Assembly: GCA_947471745.1 (NCBI GenBank)
Contig: CANJKZ010001112.1
Location: 968,001-1,032,000 of the forward strand
Direction: 5' to 3'
Source of the DNA: Closterium sp. Naga37s-1
Taxonomy: Eukaryota > Streptophyta > Zygnematophyceae > Desmidiales > Closteriaceae
Length of the DNA stretch: 64,000 bases
Shown here: in pieces, positions 1-12,100 of the stretch
How positions within the stretch are numbered: position 1 is the first letter of the stretch
Layout of the letters: every line of letters begins with the position of its first letter
Made by a program: the position numbers and the translations under genes
Notes under the pieces: generated by a model
The model's input: only the letters and a program-made list of their open reading frames with translations
Told to the model about the DNA's origin: nothing
The model's database searches: none

Positions 1-2008
1 AGTCGATCTGGTGGATGGCGAGGGCGAAAAGGGCATCCTCGAAGAAGGCGAGAATGTCGTGGAGGAGATCGGGGTCTGCACGGGGTAGACAGAAGGCGAA
101 GGGGGGTGCAATGGTGGAATGGTATGAGAGGTCGAGATTGGAAGAGAGAAAAGCCGGCATGGGAGAGGTGGCACGACAGCCAATCTAAATACACAACAGG
201 CCACAACACGCACCGTGCATCATCATCAGCTTGGTGAGAAACAGGTTCTGGTCTGCCTGTCCCTCCACTGCGTGCGCAACCACACTCCACGGCGCCCCCA
301 CGAACCCCATCACCGCTGCCCCGCCGTCCCTGTCCCCGCTACTATCGCACCCGCTGCTATCCCTGCTGCTGCTGCTGCTGGTGGAGGCGGCGGCGGCCGC
401 CGCGACTGTTTCACGCCGGAGAGCGTTGAGCACGGGACGGAGGTACGGCAGCTGCGAGTCGGGATCGTCCAAGGGCCTGCCGAGACGAGAGCGACAGAGA
501 CAAGGGAGAGTGTGAGTTGCGTTTAAGGCGCGGTTTTAGAGAAACGAAGTACAACGGCGTATCTCACTCCACCGACAGCGACATTACTCTTAAAAGATCC
601 TCCCACGACCGCACGGGTGTAGCGACGACGGCGCCTCTTCCCCGCACCATGTCGAACTCGAGCCCCACGCCCGGCAGCACCAACTATCCCACCCTACCGA
701 TACCACGACCTTTTTTCTATCGCAACCTACCTTAACCTCAGGAGGTCTTCTCGCGACCGCACGGGTGTAGCCACGACGGCGCCTCTTCCCCGCACCATGT
801 CGAACTCGAGCCCCACGCCCGGCAGCACCAACTATCCCACCCGACCGATACCACGACCTTTTTTCTATCGCAACCTACCTTAACCTCAGGAGGTCTTCTC
901 GCGACCGCACGGGTGTAGCCACGACGGCGCCTCTTCCCCGCACCATGTCGAACTCGAGCCCCACGCCCGGCAGCACGGCCAGCACGTCCGAAAACAGCAC
1001 CACCGCGTCCGTCGCAAACTTTCGCCACGGCAGCAGCGACAGCTCTGTTACCAGCTCGGGGTTCTCGAGACGGTCCCTGAATGAATAGCCTTCGGAGAGC
1101 CTGCGGAAAACAAGGCACGGAGAGACAATGGAAAGAAAGAAAGATTAGTCAAGAAAAGGTGAAGTACAAGGGAGATCGACGTCAGTACGCAGGAACCAAG
1201 GTAGCAGCACTTGCGAATGAACAGCTCATAACGCCGCGAAAGGGAAACCAGCTACCAGTGGCCAGTGTGAAGAGAGTACGGGCTGCATATTAAAGAAACG
1301 CGGAGAGTGGGAGCAAAGAACAACGCTCACCTTCGAAAATCTTCCAAGTAACGGCCTGACTGACGCAACAACCAGACTGGCGTACGCTCCGCTTCTGCAA
1401 AACGGGAGGAAAAAAACAAAAGCCACGAAATAAAGCCACTCAGACTGCAGGCAGGTACGAAGGATGGTCATTAACAACTGGGGCTGACGGAGAATAATGC
1501 GGCAATGACACAGCTGACGTGAGCAACGGCTAGAAGCGATCATACAGACTCGGTACCGGGACTCGACCACGGGCGGGGTCTGCGTACCTTCGCCTCGAGC
1601 CACTCGCAGCAGCAGCGGGTCTTTCGCGACGACCTTCCGCTCTGCCACATTCCCACGCGACGGAGGTCGCTCTAAGGGGTTTCCCCGCGATGGAGGCCGG
1701 GGAATAGCTGGTTGCACACGCGACGCAGACGATAAAAGCGGCTGGTCTACTTCAGTGGCAATCATGGGCTGCCAGTCTGGCGTGGCGATTATAGACGTCT
1801 GCCTTGCTGACGTGGATTGAGTCGCAGGGTGGGATTCTCGGACTCTGTCGTTACTGTTGCTGGCGAGAGGCGAGTGAGAAGCCTGAACGGGTACGATGAA
1901 CCTGGACGGTCGCGATCCCTGCTTGCTCGGCGAATCGCATGCTGCTATGTCGCCAGAAACAAGGGACTGGGACCAGCCCAATGTGGGCGCTAGCGCTAGC
2001 GAGGACAT
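1..2008 (-). CDS. Uroporphyrinogen decarboxylase, 5' part (runs off the left edge)
   Basis: Uroporphyrinogen III decarboxylase removes four acetate carboxyls to give coproporphyrinogen III in heme and chlorophyll synthesis, normally in the plastid. Five exons join in phase at GT-AG sites: 2008-1588, 1394-1331, 1100-879, 476-214 and 75-1 (continuing). Exon 1 encodes a leader of about 125 residues, probably a transit peptide, then DPLLLRVARGE. Exon 2 gives the active-site PVWLLRQSGRY motif, exon 3 VLFSDVLAVLPG and FDMVRGRG, exon 4 GFVGAPWSVVAHAVEG. These are the family signature blocks in the correct order. The start is taken at the Met before SSLALAP; an in-frame Met at 2095 is also possible. 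An Ala/Ser-rich insert of about 30 residues in exon 4 is unusual. The C-terminal half lies outside the window. Confidence 0.88.
595..996. repeat. 148-bp tandem duplication of an exon end plus splice donor
   Basis: About 2.6 copies with a period of 148 bp (the shared GCACGGGTGT lies at 611, 759 and 907). The unit contains the 3' half of exon 3 of the decarboxylase gene, its GT donor and the start of the following intron. The extra two copies lie inside intron 3. 148 is not a multiple of 3, so use of a downstream donor would change the frame. Confidence 0.9.
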
Positions 2009-3452
2009 ATTGGTAGCTGCGCTATTAAGCTCTTTGACCAACTGTGAGGAGGAAAACTTCAATATTAACACGGTTTGCCAAAAACTGGTATTCAATCAAC
2101 TGGCGGTGACACAGCTCCCAGCGAGAAGAATCGCTTCAATATGCACTTGTGAAAAACGTTCAGTCAGAAGCGAATCGTGCTGGATACGTGTATACTGATT
2201 TCGGATAAAGAAATCATTGAGCAGCGATGTACAACTGTGAGAAGACTTTGAACACAAGCAGTCTTATCATAACTCAGTGAGGGGGGTGAGGAGGCTGTCG
2301 GATTATTAGTAATGGCGGCGGGAAACGTCTCGAGGGGGGAGGGGGATCAACTACGTAACTCGGCGAATGGATGTCTAGGTTCGGCCTGGTAAGTTGGTGG
2401 CTGTGATGTGGGTGGGGGAAGTGGGAGTGGGAATGAGTGGGGAGTTGAGGGAGGCCCGATCGAGGCGTTGTGCGGAGCCAGCGCAATATGGATGAGCGAT
2501 TGGGAATGGATGATGCTGGCAAGCAGTCTCTTGGAGTATGCACCGAAGATTTTTCGAATGCGGCTCTGTGAGATTCTTGATGTTTTTCAGGTCACCAAGT
2601 CACGCCTCGGTTCGGAAATGGTGTGAGGGGGGAGGGGCGGGAAGGACAGGTTGCGGCGGTACGTTATTTACAGCGCCCGGGCAGGTGTTGTCGAAATTTG
2701 CAGAGCAGTCCACAATTGCTCTAATCACGCGATCTGGCGCGACTCGTCGGCTGGTGTCCGTCATGCTAGCGACGCTGGTCGAGGTCATTTCGGCGTCATG
2801 CGACGGCAGGTGCTGGCAGCGACTTCTCGGCGTCGTGGAAATCACCATTCGGCGACTGGTTGACCAGAGCTTGAAATCCTGTATGCGACAGTCACAGCCA
2901 CAAACTAGGCATATACTTCATGCAAAGTGTCACTCAAAGCTGTGCGACTGAAGTGTCAAATCCATCTTGCGACAGTCACAACGACAGACTCGTTTCTAGA
3001 TGCTGGTCGCAAGAGTTTGCCTCCTGAATTTACGGCACCGACATAATTAGCCTCCTTGACCTGACTGAACTAAAAAGTGATAATCCACGTGGAAGGTTGC
3101 CACTGACAGCAACTTTCAAAAATAGCGCAGATGGCGCACATGTTATCTGTGTAAGCTTGCTGATGATTGGCTATCTCGCTGACATCCTGACATTTCAAAC
3201 CACAATTACACACAATCGAAACGCCCGATACAGCACTCTCCACAAAAGAGGGAGATTGGATATAACTCGATATCGAGTATCTCTTTCACCCGGCAGTGTC
3301 ACTAATACCCGTATATACATTCGTATCCAGCCATATGGTTCATATATCTGGCAATAAGTACATCTGAGCCCAATCAGCACACTATTTCAGACTTCACCAG
3401 CTCAGACACGCCCCAAACATCACGTCAATCTCTTCTCGAACATTGACACTCC
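2009..3452. other. Intergenic; no gene recognised
   Basis: Upstream of the decarboxylase gene, so it should hold its promoter and 5' UTR. Open frames of 70-137 codons occur around 2274-2951 and 3097-3380, but none has a recognisable domain and they overlap on both strands. I see no transposon ends or tandem repeats here. Confidence 0.5.
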
Positions 3453-3896
3453 TGTTGGGCTGAGAAAGCCCTTAGGATCTTTGCAGGACTAAACTCCTAG
3501 TAGGACTGATGTAATAGCGGAAGCGTTTAATGAAGAGTTGTGAACCACCTTGCGCTAGTATGTGAGGGCAAAGTAGATTGATTAAAACAAAGAGATACAA
3601 GCTTTCATAAGAGTACAAGGGAATATGAAGGGTTATAACTAATAACTGTTTTGCTGTTGCTGTTGCGGTTCGATACAGTGACGACTCGGGCAACTGCTCA
3701 ATAGCGAGTCAGTTGTTTGTCCTTGCTGTCGCGCTGTACTTGTCAGGTCAAATGTCGCTGACCTTTGAATTTCACGTAACCTCCAGCAGTTGCTCAACCT
3801 CCGAGGGTTGACTCGCTGATGCTTCGATATGTTGTGCTTCGCTTCTGACTTGGTGTTTCGACACGACAGGGGCGCTTTAATCAATTGTTTCCAACA
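3453..3896 (-). repeat. Copia-1 3' LTR (444 bp)
   Basis: On the plus strand it starts TGTTGGGCTGAG and ends TTTCCAACA. It matches 9139-9196 plus 13146-13532. The last codons and stop of the polyprotein (3881) lie inside this LTR. Confidence 0.92.
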
Positions 3897-5755
3897 CTCC
3901 CCTTCGCTTCTGGAGTGTCGCTGCTAGTGACGTGGCTCTGTCCAGTCAACAGCATGCAGTACTCGAACTTCTGTTTTCCGAGTTTCTTGGTCAAGTAGTC
4001 AGCTGCCATCTCGGACGTGGGGCAGTAGGATAATTCGAGTCTCCCCTTCTCGATCTCATCTTTCACGAAGAAATATCGCAGGGCGATATGCTTCGTCCTA
4101 TTCGCGAATCCGTTTTTGTTGGCTATGCGAATTGCCGACTGGTTATCGCAGAACAGAGTGAAGCTGGGTAACTGAGCCAGCTTCGCTTCCTCCAAGAGTT
4201 CGCGAAGGTACAATCCTTCCTTGGTGGCTGAGCAGAGTGCGATATATTCTGCTTCAGCTGAGGAGAGAGCGATTAATTCCTGCTTGCTCGACTGCCACGA
4301 GATAGGTCCGATAGGCTCGAGGCGGTAGATGTAGCCTGTGCGCGAGCGCCTGTTGTCAGAATCGCCGGCGTGGTCGGCGTCGACGTAGCCAATTAATTTA
4401 GGCGTTGTAGTTCCGTTCTTGTAGTAGGTCAGGCCGATCGTTGGCGTGCTAACGAGGTAGTGAAGAGCGCGGTCGAGCTCCGCCATGTGTTCAGCTTCAG
4501 GCCTTTTAAGGTAGGTGGCGAGTTGACTTGCAAAGTATGATAGGTCCGGGCGGCAGGTGACAGCTGCGAAGAGAAGGCATCCCAGCTTCCTCTGGTATTC
4601 GCGTATCCCGGCAGGCTTGAGTGGAGTGGAGCCTTCCTTGTGATTTCCTGCCGTGTAGCGGTATGGCGTAGAAATGGTAGTTGGCATGAGTGCGAAACGT
4701 TTGGCGATGGTGTCGGCGTATTTCGCGGCGTTGAGGTAGATCGCGCCTTCTTTTTCCTGGATGTTGAGGCCGAGGTACTGCGTGACGGTGGACGAGACCG
4801 TGAGCATGAGATCCTTCTGTAGCTCCCCTTCGAACCGGGTAGTGATGTTGTCGGTCGAGCCGATGTAGAGTGAATCGTCCACGTAGACGATTAGTATGAT
4901 GTAGTCGGTGCCCTTTGTGAGCCGATACATGCCCTGGTCGTGAGGTAGCTGGGGGAATCCAATGCGAATGAGCCGAGCATGTAGGTACTGCTGCCACAGT
5001 CTCGGGGCCTGTTTGATGCCGTACAATGACTTCAGCAGCTTACAGACGTGATTAGGTTCTCCGTTGGAGCCATGTGGTAGTTCGACGAAGATTTCTGCGT
5101 CGACAGGTGCGTAGAGAAATGCGTTGGCGACATCAATTTGTCGCAGTTTCTTTTTCTTCATGGCGGCGATCGCGAGGAGAATTCGCAGCGAGGTGTGTCG
5201 GTTGACCGGGGCGAATGTCTCGGTGAAGTCGCGTCCGTGCTCTTGGTCGAAGCCGCGTACGACCCAGCGCGCCTTAAACTTGTCGATGGTGCCGTCTGCC
5301 TTTGTCTTCACACGGAAGACCCATTTCCCGGTGAGTACTGTCTTGTTTCGTGCCACGCCGATGGGAAGGACTTTCCAGGTGTTGCGTTCCTCCAGTGCTT
5401 TCAGTTCCCTGTCCATGGCTTCACGCCATTTTTCCCTATGCTCCCCCCCCAGAGCCTGCTGAACTGTGGCAGGCTCCTTAGGAACCTCCGTGCCGTGGAC
5501 CGCGGTGACGAGGCCGAGTATGTGGAGGCCACTCTGTGTGTAGCGGGGGAGTGTTGTGTTCGCGGGATAAGCTGCTTCGTCACCTGCTTCTGGGTCAGGT
5601 ATGAAGTTGGGCCCTATGCGTTCTGCTTCGTTGGTGTTGACTTCTGCAGGTGTAACGTAACCGTTGTCGGCGAAGTGGTAAAATACTTCGGCGTAAGCGC
5701 TTTCGCGATGATTTTCGTCATCCATTGGGACGTCGACGGAGCAGTAAGGGAGAGG
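3881..5755 (-). pseudogene. Copia-1 reverse transcriptase and RNase H
   Basis: A single open segment of about 614 codons from the Met at 5725, in the same frame as the integrase part but separated from it by a TGA at 5756-5758. It carries the RVT_2 blocks (RGFDQEHGRDFTETFAPV, then IDVANAFLYAP), the catalytic YVDD box (IVYVDDSLYIG) and the copia RNase H with GYVDADHAGD, SSAEAEYIAL and TKHIALRYFFV. The domain itself looks intact, so the TGA is the main lesion in this part. The C terminus enters the 3' LTR. Confidence 0.92.
3897..3911 (-). other. Copia-1 polypurine tract
   Basis: The minus strand reads AAGCGAAGGGGAG directly before the 3' LTR, the expected site for plus-strand DNA priming. Confidence 0.75.
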
Positions 5756-7283
5756 TCAGGCTTCCTCCGAGGCTGCATCCACGTTCTGCTCGTCCCAGTC
5801 AGCTTCGTCTGCTGCCGAGGCGAAGGCTCGGTCACCACGGAAACCACCTGTGGGGTCCTGATCTTCTTCCAGGTTGGCAAGGTACGTCGGAAGGGTGAGT
5901 CGTTCGTAGAAAATGACATCACGTGCTGCTACTGTTTCCTTGGAGTGGACGTCGAAAATTTTCCACGCGTTGTAATGTCTTTCGATGCCCAGGTGTAGTC
6001 CCCACTGTGCGCGTTGGGAAAATCGGCCGGCTCGTGCAGATGGGGGTCGGTACTGTACCATGCAGCCGAAAACTCTTAACATTTTTGTGTTGCCCTGTTT
6101 TCCTGTCCACAGCAGATGTGGTGATGCGTTGTTCGGGAGCGATGATGACGAGAGCAAGTTGTGCAGCATGACAGCGTGGTCCATTGCTTCGGGCCACTGG
6201 TGGTTGGGCAGTCGCATGCCTCGTAGCAGTTTGCGCATGGTGTTCTGGAGAGTCCTGTTCATCCTTTCTGCTACACCTTGCTGCTGGTGAGCGTAGGGAA
6301 GGGAGATGAGCCTCTTGATCCCTCTTTCTGCCAAGTACTGCTTGAACCTCTGTGAGGTGTATTCTCCTCCTCCGTCTGACTGGAAGCTTTTTAGCTTCAC
6401 GCCCGATTCTCGTTCTGCTACTGGGAGCCAAGCGACGAAGGCCTCAAAGGCCATGTCCTTGCTCGGTAGGTTGAGGTGCCAAACGTAACGCGTAGCGGCA
6501 TCGATGAACGTGATGGTGTAGCTGTATGCTCCTTGTCCAGGTTCGCGGTTGTACAGGATGTCGCTGTACACTTTCTCGAGTGGTGCGTAAGCTGGTGCGC
6601 TGGGATTGTGGTGAGAAGCGAACGGCCGATGTGGTAAGTCAGCTTCGGGGCAGGTAAAGCACGTTCCGCGAGCTCGTCGAAGTTCGCTTCCGTCGGTTAG
6701 GAGCAGCGAGTCTTTATCGAGCATGCCTGCTCTGATTGTATTGTTTAACACCGTGTTACTTGGATGTCCCATTCGTGCGTGCCAGATGTCTTCGGTGGCG
6801 CGATGTCCGGGTGAGCGCCGATATATGTCGGAGTTGGAGTAAAAGCTGGCAGTGAAGTTGGCGCTTCGATGGACTTCCCGTTGAGTTGGGTTCAGCTGCT
6901 GCGCAGGAGTTGGTGAAGTGTCGTTGTCGATTGGAGCCGTTGTAGTTGAAGGACCCGCGATTGGTGCCGATGTTGTTTCTGCTGCTGCTGGTGTTGTCTC
7001 TGCTGCTGCCGATGTTGTCTCTGCTGCTGCCGATGTTGTCTCTGCTGCTGCCGATGTTGTCTCTGCTGCTGCCGATGTTGTCTCTGCTGCTGCCGACTGT
7101 TGAATCGTTGCTAATGCTCTTGTTCGTTCTGCCTCAGGAATGGTGTGCAAGTACCAGAAGCCTTCTGGACTGAAGTCGGGGTCGAGATCCGGTGGATGTG
7201 TCCAGGAGGTGAAGGTGACAATCCCGTCGCTGTCAGCGGTGCCAAGATCTGGGACAAAGTCGAGGACGAAGACGTTGTTTTTT
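5756..7283 (-). pseudogene. Copia-1 integrase with preceding linker
   Basis: Contains the GAG-pre-integrase zinc region (HARMGHPS and CFTCPEADLPHR) and an rve core with Asp in YSDIL, Asp in SDGGGEYTS and Glu in GVAERMNRTL, so the DDE triad is present. Upstream is a linker of seven-residue repeats (SAAAETT). The frame is shifted relative to gag at a run of six A (plus-strand T6 at 7278-7283) and closed by TGA at 5756-5758. Without the shift and the stop it would be one polyprotein with its neighbours, the usual copia arrangement. Confidence 0.9.
6973..7098. repeat. 21-bp tandem repeat in the Copia-1 polyprotein
   Basis: About five to six copies of a 21-bp unit encoding SAAAETT, between protease and integrase. 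One copy has Pro for Ser. It is in frame, so length changes are tolerated. Confidence 0.85.
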
Positions 7284-9134
7284 CAGGACCGCCTTCCCGA
7301 TGTAGAGACCGCCCTTCCCGTGGCATAACATGAACTCCTGAGTGGTGCTATCTGCTTCGAGGTGTATGCCCTTCGCCATCAATTGACTGACGCTCAGTAA
7401 GTTGTAACCGAGCCCTTCTGCTATTAAAACCTTTGACATTTGCAGTATGACGTTTGTCTCTCGTGACTGAAGTTGCACTACGCCTTGTCGTCGTGTGCGC
7501 AGGTTCTGATTGTTGGCGACGTTGATGACGACCTCGCGTTGAAGTTGGTGTTCGCGTTGAACAAAGCGTCCTGAAGAGCACATGTGCTGTCCGCAGCAGC
7601 TGTCCAAGAACCACGTATCTTTCCCAGACGGCTCGCTTTGAGCGATGGCTGCATACGTCGGATTTGGTTGAAATGACTCGCGGCGAGGCATGCTGTTGTC
7701 GAGTTGCTCTTCCGGTGAGTAATGCGGTGGTGACTCTGTGATGCAGGAGTCGGTCAGCCGTGTCATGCAACTGACGATGTTTCTTGTTCCTTGCGCAGGT
7801 TGTCCCGTCGATGTTGTTGAGGCTTGTACTTGAGTGGTCGGGTTCGCTTGCGTTGAGGCGACTTGACTGCTCGAAGGGCGAAGGGGCCGCTGCGTTGGCG
7901 TTGACTGCTGCCGGTTTGGGCAGTGTGTACGGGGGTGACCTGACGTCTTACAAAGGTGACAGAACGGAGGTACTGGTTTCGGTTGATGCCGATTGTTGTT
8001 GTTGTTGTAGCGCCGTTGAGTGTGGAATGCAAATTCGGGCCCTGATGCCTTCCTCTTGTGTCGTTCTTCTTGCAGGTCCATATCTTGCTGTTCAGCGTGG
8101 ATCTCGGCGCAGAGTGCTGCTTCTGATATTTTTCCGTGAGCTTGGAGTATGGCGCGAGTGGAGCGCCACTGAGGACCGAGGCCGCCGATGATGACTGTGA
8201 TGAAGGCGTCTTCTGAAATCGACCCTCCGCATCGAAGGAGTTTGTCGCGCAATTCGCGACAGCGGCTGATATACGCCATCCCCTTTTCGCCTGGTTTCAT
8301 TTCGACTGTTGTCAGTTGCGTCATTAACCGACTTTGATTGACGCTGTCTGTTGCTTGATACAGGTTCTTCAGGTGGTTGTACGCGAGCTCTGCAGAGTTG
8401 CCGTATCCCCGGTAAGACCGTATATTCTGCTGCTGATTTGGAGTGATGTTTCTCAGTAGTATTGTGTACGCCATCATTGACTGATACGCGTACTGCTGCT
8501 TGTCGTACTGTGTGCCGTGTGTTGGGTATGGCAGGGACCCGTCGAAGAAGCCAAGAATCTGCGCGCCTTCCATCATTAGTTCGAATTCGAACGACCAGGT
8601 AAAGAAGTCCTTCCCGTCGAAAGGCTTTGACGTTTGCAATTTTAAGACGTGCGCGAACTGCGACTGAACTTGAAGTGCGTCCAGTATCTTCTCTTGTCCA
8701 GGTGCAGGCTGTGGTTGTGGCATAAAGCTGACGGAGCCGCGCTGGGGCTCGTACAGAGCAAAGGTAGGCTGCTGCTGTTGATTTCCGCGTGCGTAGGATG
8801 AGCCGTCGAGGCTCATGGGCGTCACGTCGTTGTTGTTGTTGCTGATGTTTGACTGCGCAGGTGCCGACTGCTGGTGTTGCTCGTAGAAGGACATGAAGGA
8901 GAAGAACTTCTCCATCATGTTCTGGTCAAAGTCTGCAGGTTTATTCGCAGGAGTTTCAGTGGACCCTGCTGCTGGTCTTGTCGCCGTGCCCTGCTCTGTC
9001 TGTAGGCCAGAGGCAGGAGGTGGAGTAGGGGTAGTGCCGGGAGAGCCATTAGAGGAACTCCTTTCCTTCTGAGTAGCCATGCTTTCTGATGTTGTGGGTG
9101 TCTTGATAGTGGAATTTGTCCTGACAGCTCTCAT
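7284..9134 (-). pseudogene. Copia-1 Gag and protease
   Basis: The UBN2-type Gag domain (FDGKDFFTWSFEFELMMEG region) is followed by a CX2CX4HX4C zinc knuckle (CHLCKTSGHPRTHC) and a retropepsin segment (TWFLDSCCGQHMCSS). Retropepsins of this family need DSG or DTG; here the Gly is Cys, so the protease may be inactive. The first in-frame Met overlaps the primer-binding site at 9134. A Met at 9080 (MATQKE) is a more normal start. The frame is lost at the A6 run near 7283. Confidence 0.88.
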
Positions 9135-9138
9135 ACCA
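9127..9138 (-). other. Copia-1 primer-binding site (initiator tRNA-Met)
   Basis: The minus strand reads TGGTATGAGAGC directly after the 5' LTR. The usual copia site is TGGTATCAGAGC, complementary to the 3' end of initiator tRNA-Met, so there is one mismatch. Confidence 0.88.
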
Positions 9139-9196
9139 TGTTGGGCTGAGAAAGCCCTTAGGATCTTTGCAGAACTAATCTCCTGGTAGGACTGAT

Positions 9197-12100
9197 CAGG
9201 CCCTCAGATGTCAGCGAAAAAAGGCTGATTTAGGGTCTGGACGCTGATTTCACAGACATGTGGGCGATGTGCTGGCTGAAAGTTCAGTTTTTTTTTTAAT
9301 GTGTTGGCTGATTGTTCAGGTTTTTTTTTAAAGTTTTGGCTGATTATCCAGCGTTTTTTTACAAGTGTTCGCTGATTTATCAGACTTGTAACGAGAGTGT
9401 AGGCTGAATTCACGCTATTACAGATTCGTGCAGGAGCCGTGAGTTTCGGCTGTCCAGGTTCATCGACCGTCAATCACGCAAAAATTGCCATGTACAGCGC
9501 CGACGCGGGGGGAAAACGAATTTCCGACTCGTCGTTTGCTTCGTTGTCACCGACAGAATGCTTAAATAGATGTGATTCGTTGGTAAACCAATCACATCCC
9601 TTATGCGCCAATCACCCGCCACCAGTGCAGCACAGGAACGCACCGCACGCACTCACGACAAGGACACCCACCTCACCCCATCTCACCCACCCCGAACCTG
9701 CATCTAAGTGCGTGCATGGTGCCCCCTCGTCGCGCCGCGTAGCTGATGGGTGGTGAGAATGAGAGGGCCTTCTTTTATGGCTCTCTCTTGATGACCCCAC
9801 CGTACCCACCCCCTAGGCGAGCTGCACTGTCAATCCACGCCTCTCGCCCTGGTTTTCTCAAACCCTAGCTAGCAACGTTGGAGCTCGGCACGCTCTCCCC
9901 TTTCAGCCATGGCCGGCCTTGCAGAAGGCGTAGGTTGCGATGATGATGCAGGCAGCGATGATGAATTAGACGGCCTAGAGGAAGCCAGGACGGGGCTTGA
10001 TATGCTCCTGCGCTCGCTTGCCCCTGGTGTCCTCGCTCCCAGGCTTCCTACTGCAAAGCCAGCACTAGTCGAGAGGGTGCACCGCGACCACCCACCGGTT
10101 TCTTCAAGCTCGGATTCCATCCGGGGTGAGCCTGCTGCGCCGGCTGCCGTCTCCGACACGGTGGTTCTCGACTCGCCAACAACAAAGTCCACTGGCCCGC
10201 GCAACTTCAAGCTCAAGCAGTCGACGCTGAGCTGGGCAAAACCTTCTTCGAGCACCGCCGTCGAGCAACCTGTCGCGAACAACACAGCCCCTCTTCCATC
10301 CTTGGTCATAGACATTTCAGAGGCCATCGAGGCAGTCTATGCAGACGCTCTTTTGAAGTACAAAACCAAGTGGTCTGAGAGGTTCCCGTGGCTTGTGCTA
10401 ACCAAATCTAAATCTGGTTTCCCTGCTTTTAAGTGCAGTGCCGGAGTCAGGGGGCGATGTGGCCGGACAGGGCGAGGGGCGACCGACGTGCAGACGCAGG
10501 CGTTTCGCAAGCACGCAGGCACGACGAAACACAGGCTGGCGATGGAGAAGCAAGAGGCTCTGCTGAACGCGGCCTCAAAGCAGCCACGGATCGACCAACA
10601 TCGAGCCGCCATCGATGCTGAGAAGAACCGCGTCGTGGCGTTGCTCGACTCCATGCTGTTCGTCAGTTCCTGCGATGCGCCAATGGGAACATGGGTGAAG
10701 CTGGTGCAGTACCTCGCGCGTAAGGGTGTCCAGGGCTACCCTAAGAAGGGATATGGCACCTACTACACAACGTGAATAGTAGCCACATTTGTATTGCGTT
10801 GATGTTTTGATGTTCAACCCTAAACCCTCTTCTAATCTCTTGTCTTTGGTTTCCCTGCGTGTAGGTACGGCTTCGGTGAGCTCACGCAGGCCCTTGCTAC
10901 CTGGCTACAGACAACTCAGCTGGAGCACATCCTGACAAGCCCTTTCATCGGCATCTGCATCGATGAAAGCACGGATCGACTCTGGGGGAAGCACATGATC
11001 TTGTATGCCTCGTTCATCCGCGACAACGTGCTCGTGACCGAGTTCATGCAGCTGATCACGGTGGAAAAGGCGGACGCTTCTTCACTTCTGAGCATCCTGC
11101 TTTCCCACTTGCAGTCCGTCGGTGTCGATCTACAGAGAATTTCTGGCATTAGCACCGACGGCGCAAGAGTGATGATGGGGTCTAAGGCCGGCCTGGTTGT
11201 CCGCCTGCGACAGAAGATTCCGCACCTTGTCTCCGTTCACTGCATCGCTCACAGGTAAGTGAGCTCTGCTGCTACGTTTCCAACCCGTTACGCCATGTGG
11301 TTCGAGCTCGTGTTTAACGTCTTGAGTTTGATGTTGTACTTGCAGGGAGGCACTTGCAGCGAAGGATGCAGCAGAGGAGCTCCCCGTCTTCGACATGGTC
11401 GACGATCTCATCCGGGCAGTGGCGGATTTGCTTGGTCGGTCGGGACCGCGCCACGCACGGTTCATGGACCTGCAGGAAGTCATCACCGAAACGAGCCTTG
11501 AAGTGCAAGGCATCCATTCCGTCCGGTGGTTGTCAAGGGGGGATGCCGTTCGTCGCCTTGTCGCTGTTTTGCCGGCAGTGATTGTGCTGCTGAAGGAGCT
11601 TAACAGCAAGATGTACAAACTGGCAAGCTCCTACCGTTTTCACTTCTTCCTTTACTTCCTGGCTGATGTGCTTGAGCAGCTCAACATTTTGAACAAGACC
11701 TTCCAGTAGAAACAGGTGAGGTGGTGCGAATATAGCTACGCATGTCCCCACATTAACCCTTCTAACTGTGTCACTGTGTGCCTCTGTCTGTCCAGCTCGA
11801 TCTGGTGTCTTTGCATGCGCAGATCAAGCGGACAACGCGTCACATCGAGAGCCGCTACGTGGACTGCGGCGATGACTTCGGCGGCGGCATGAGCCAGTGG
11901 CTGTCACCTTTCCTGCTGCGCCATGGCCCGGGGTGTAGCCGCGAAGTGAAGGTGGAAGGTGTCGACAGTGACGGCCGACCATCTTCTATCACGTTCACCC
12001 TTCACGACGAGCCCGTGGACTCGTACAGCGGCCCGGAGGACCACGACGGGTGCATCCAGTTGTGCACCGAGTTCGCAGAGAGGATCGTGGCGAACCTGGA

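Noticed and set aside
2274-2951. Short open frames upstream of the decarboxylase gene
   Set aside because: Overlapping on both strands, no domain, no start context or splice logic that favours any of them.
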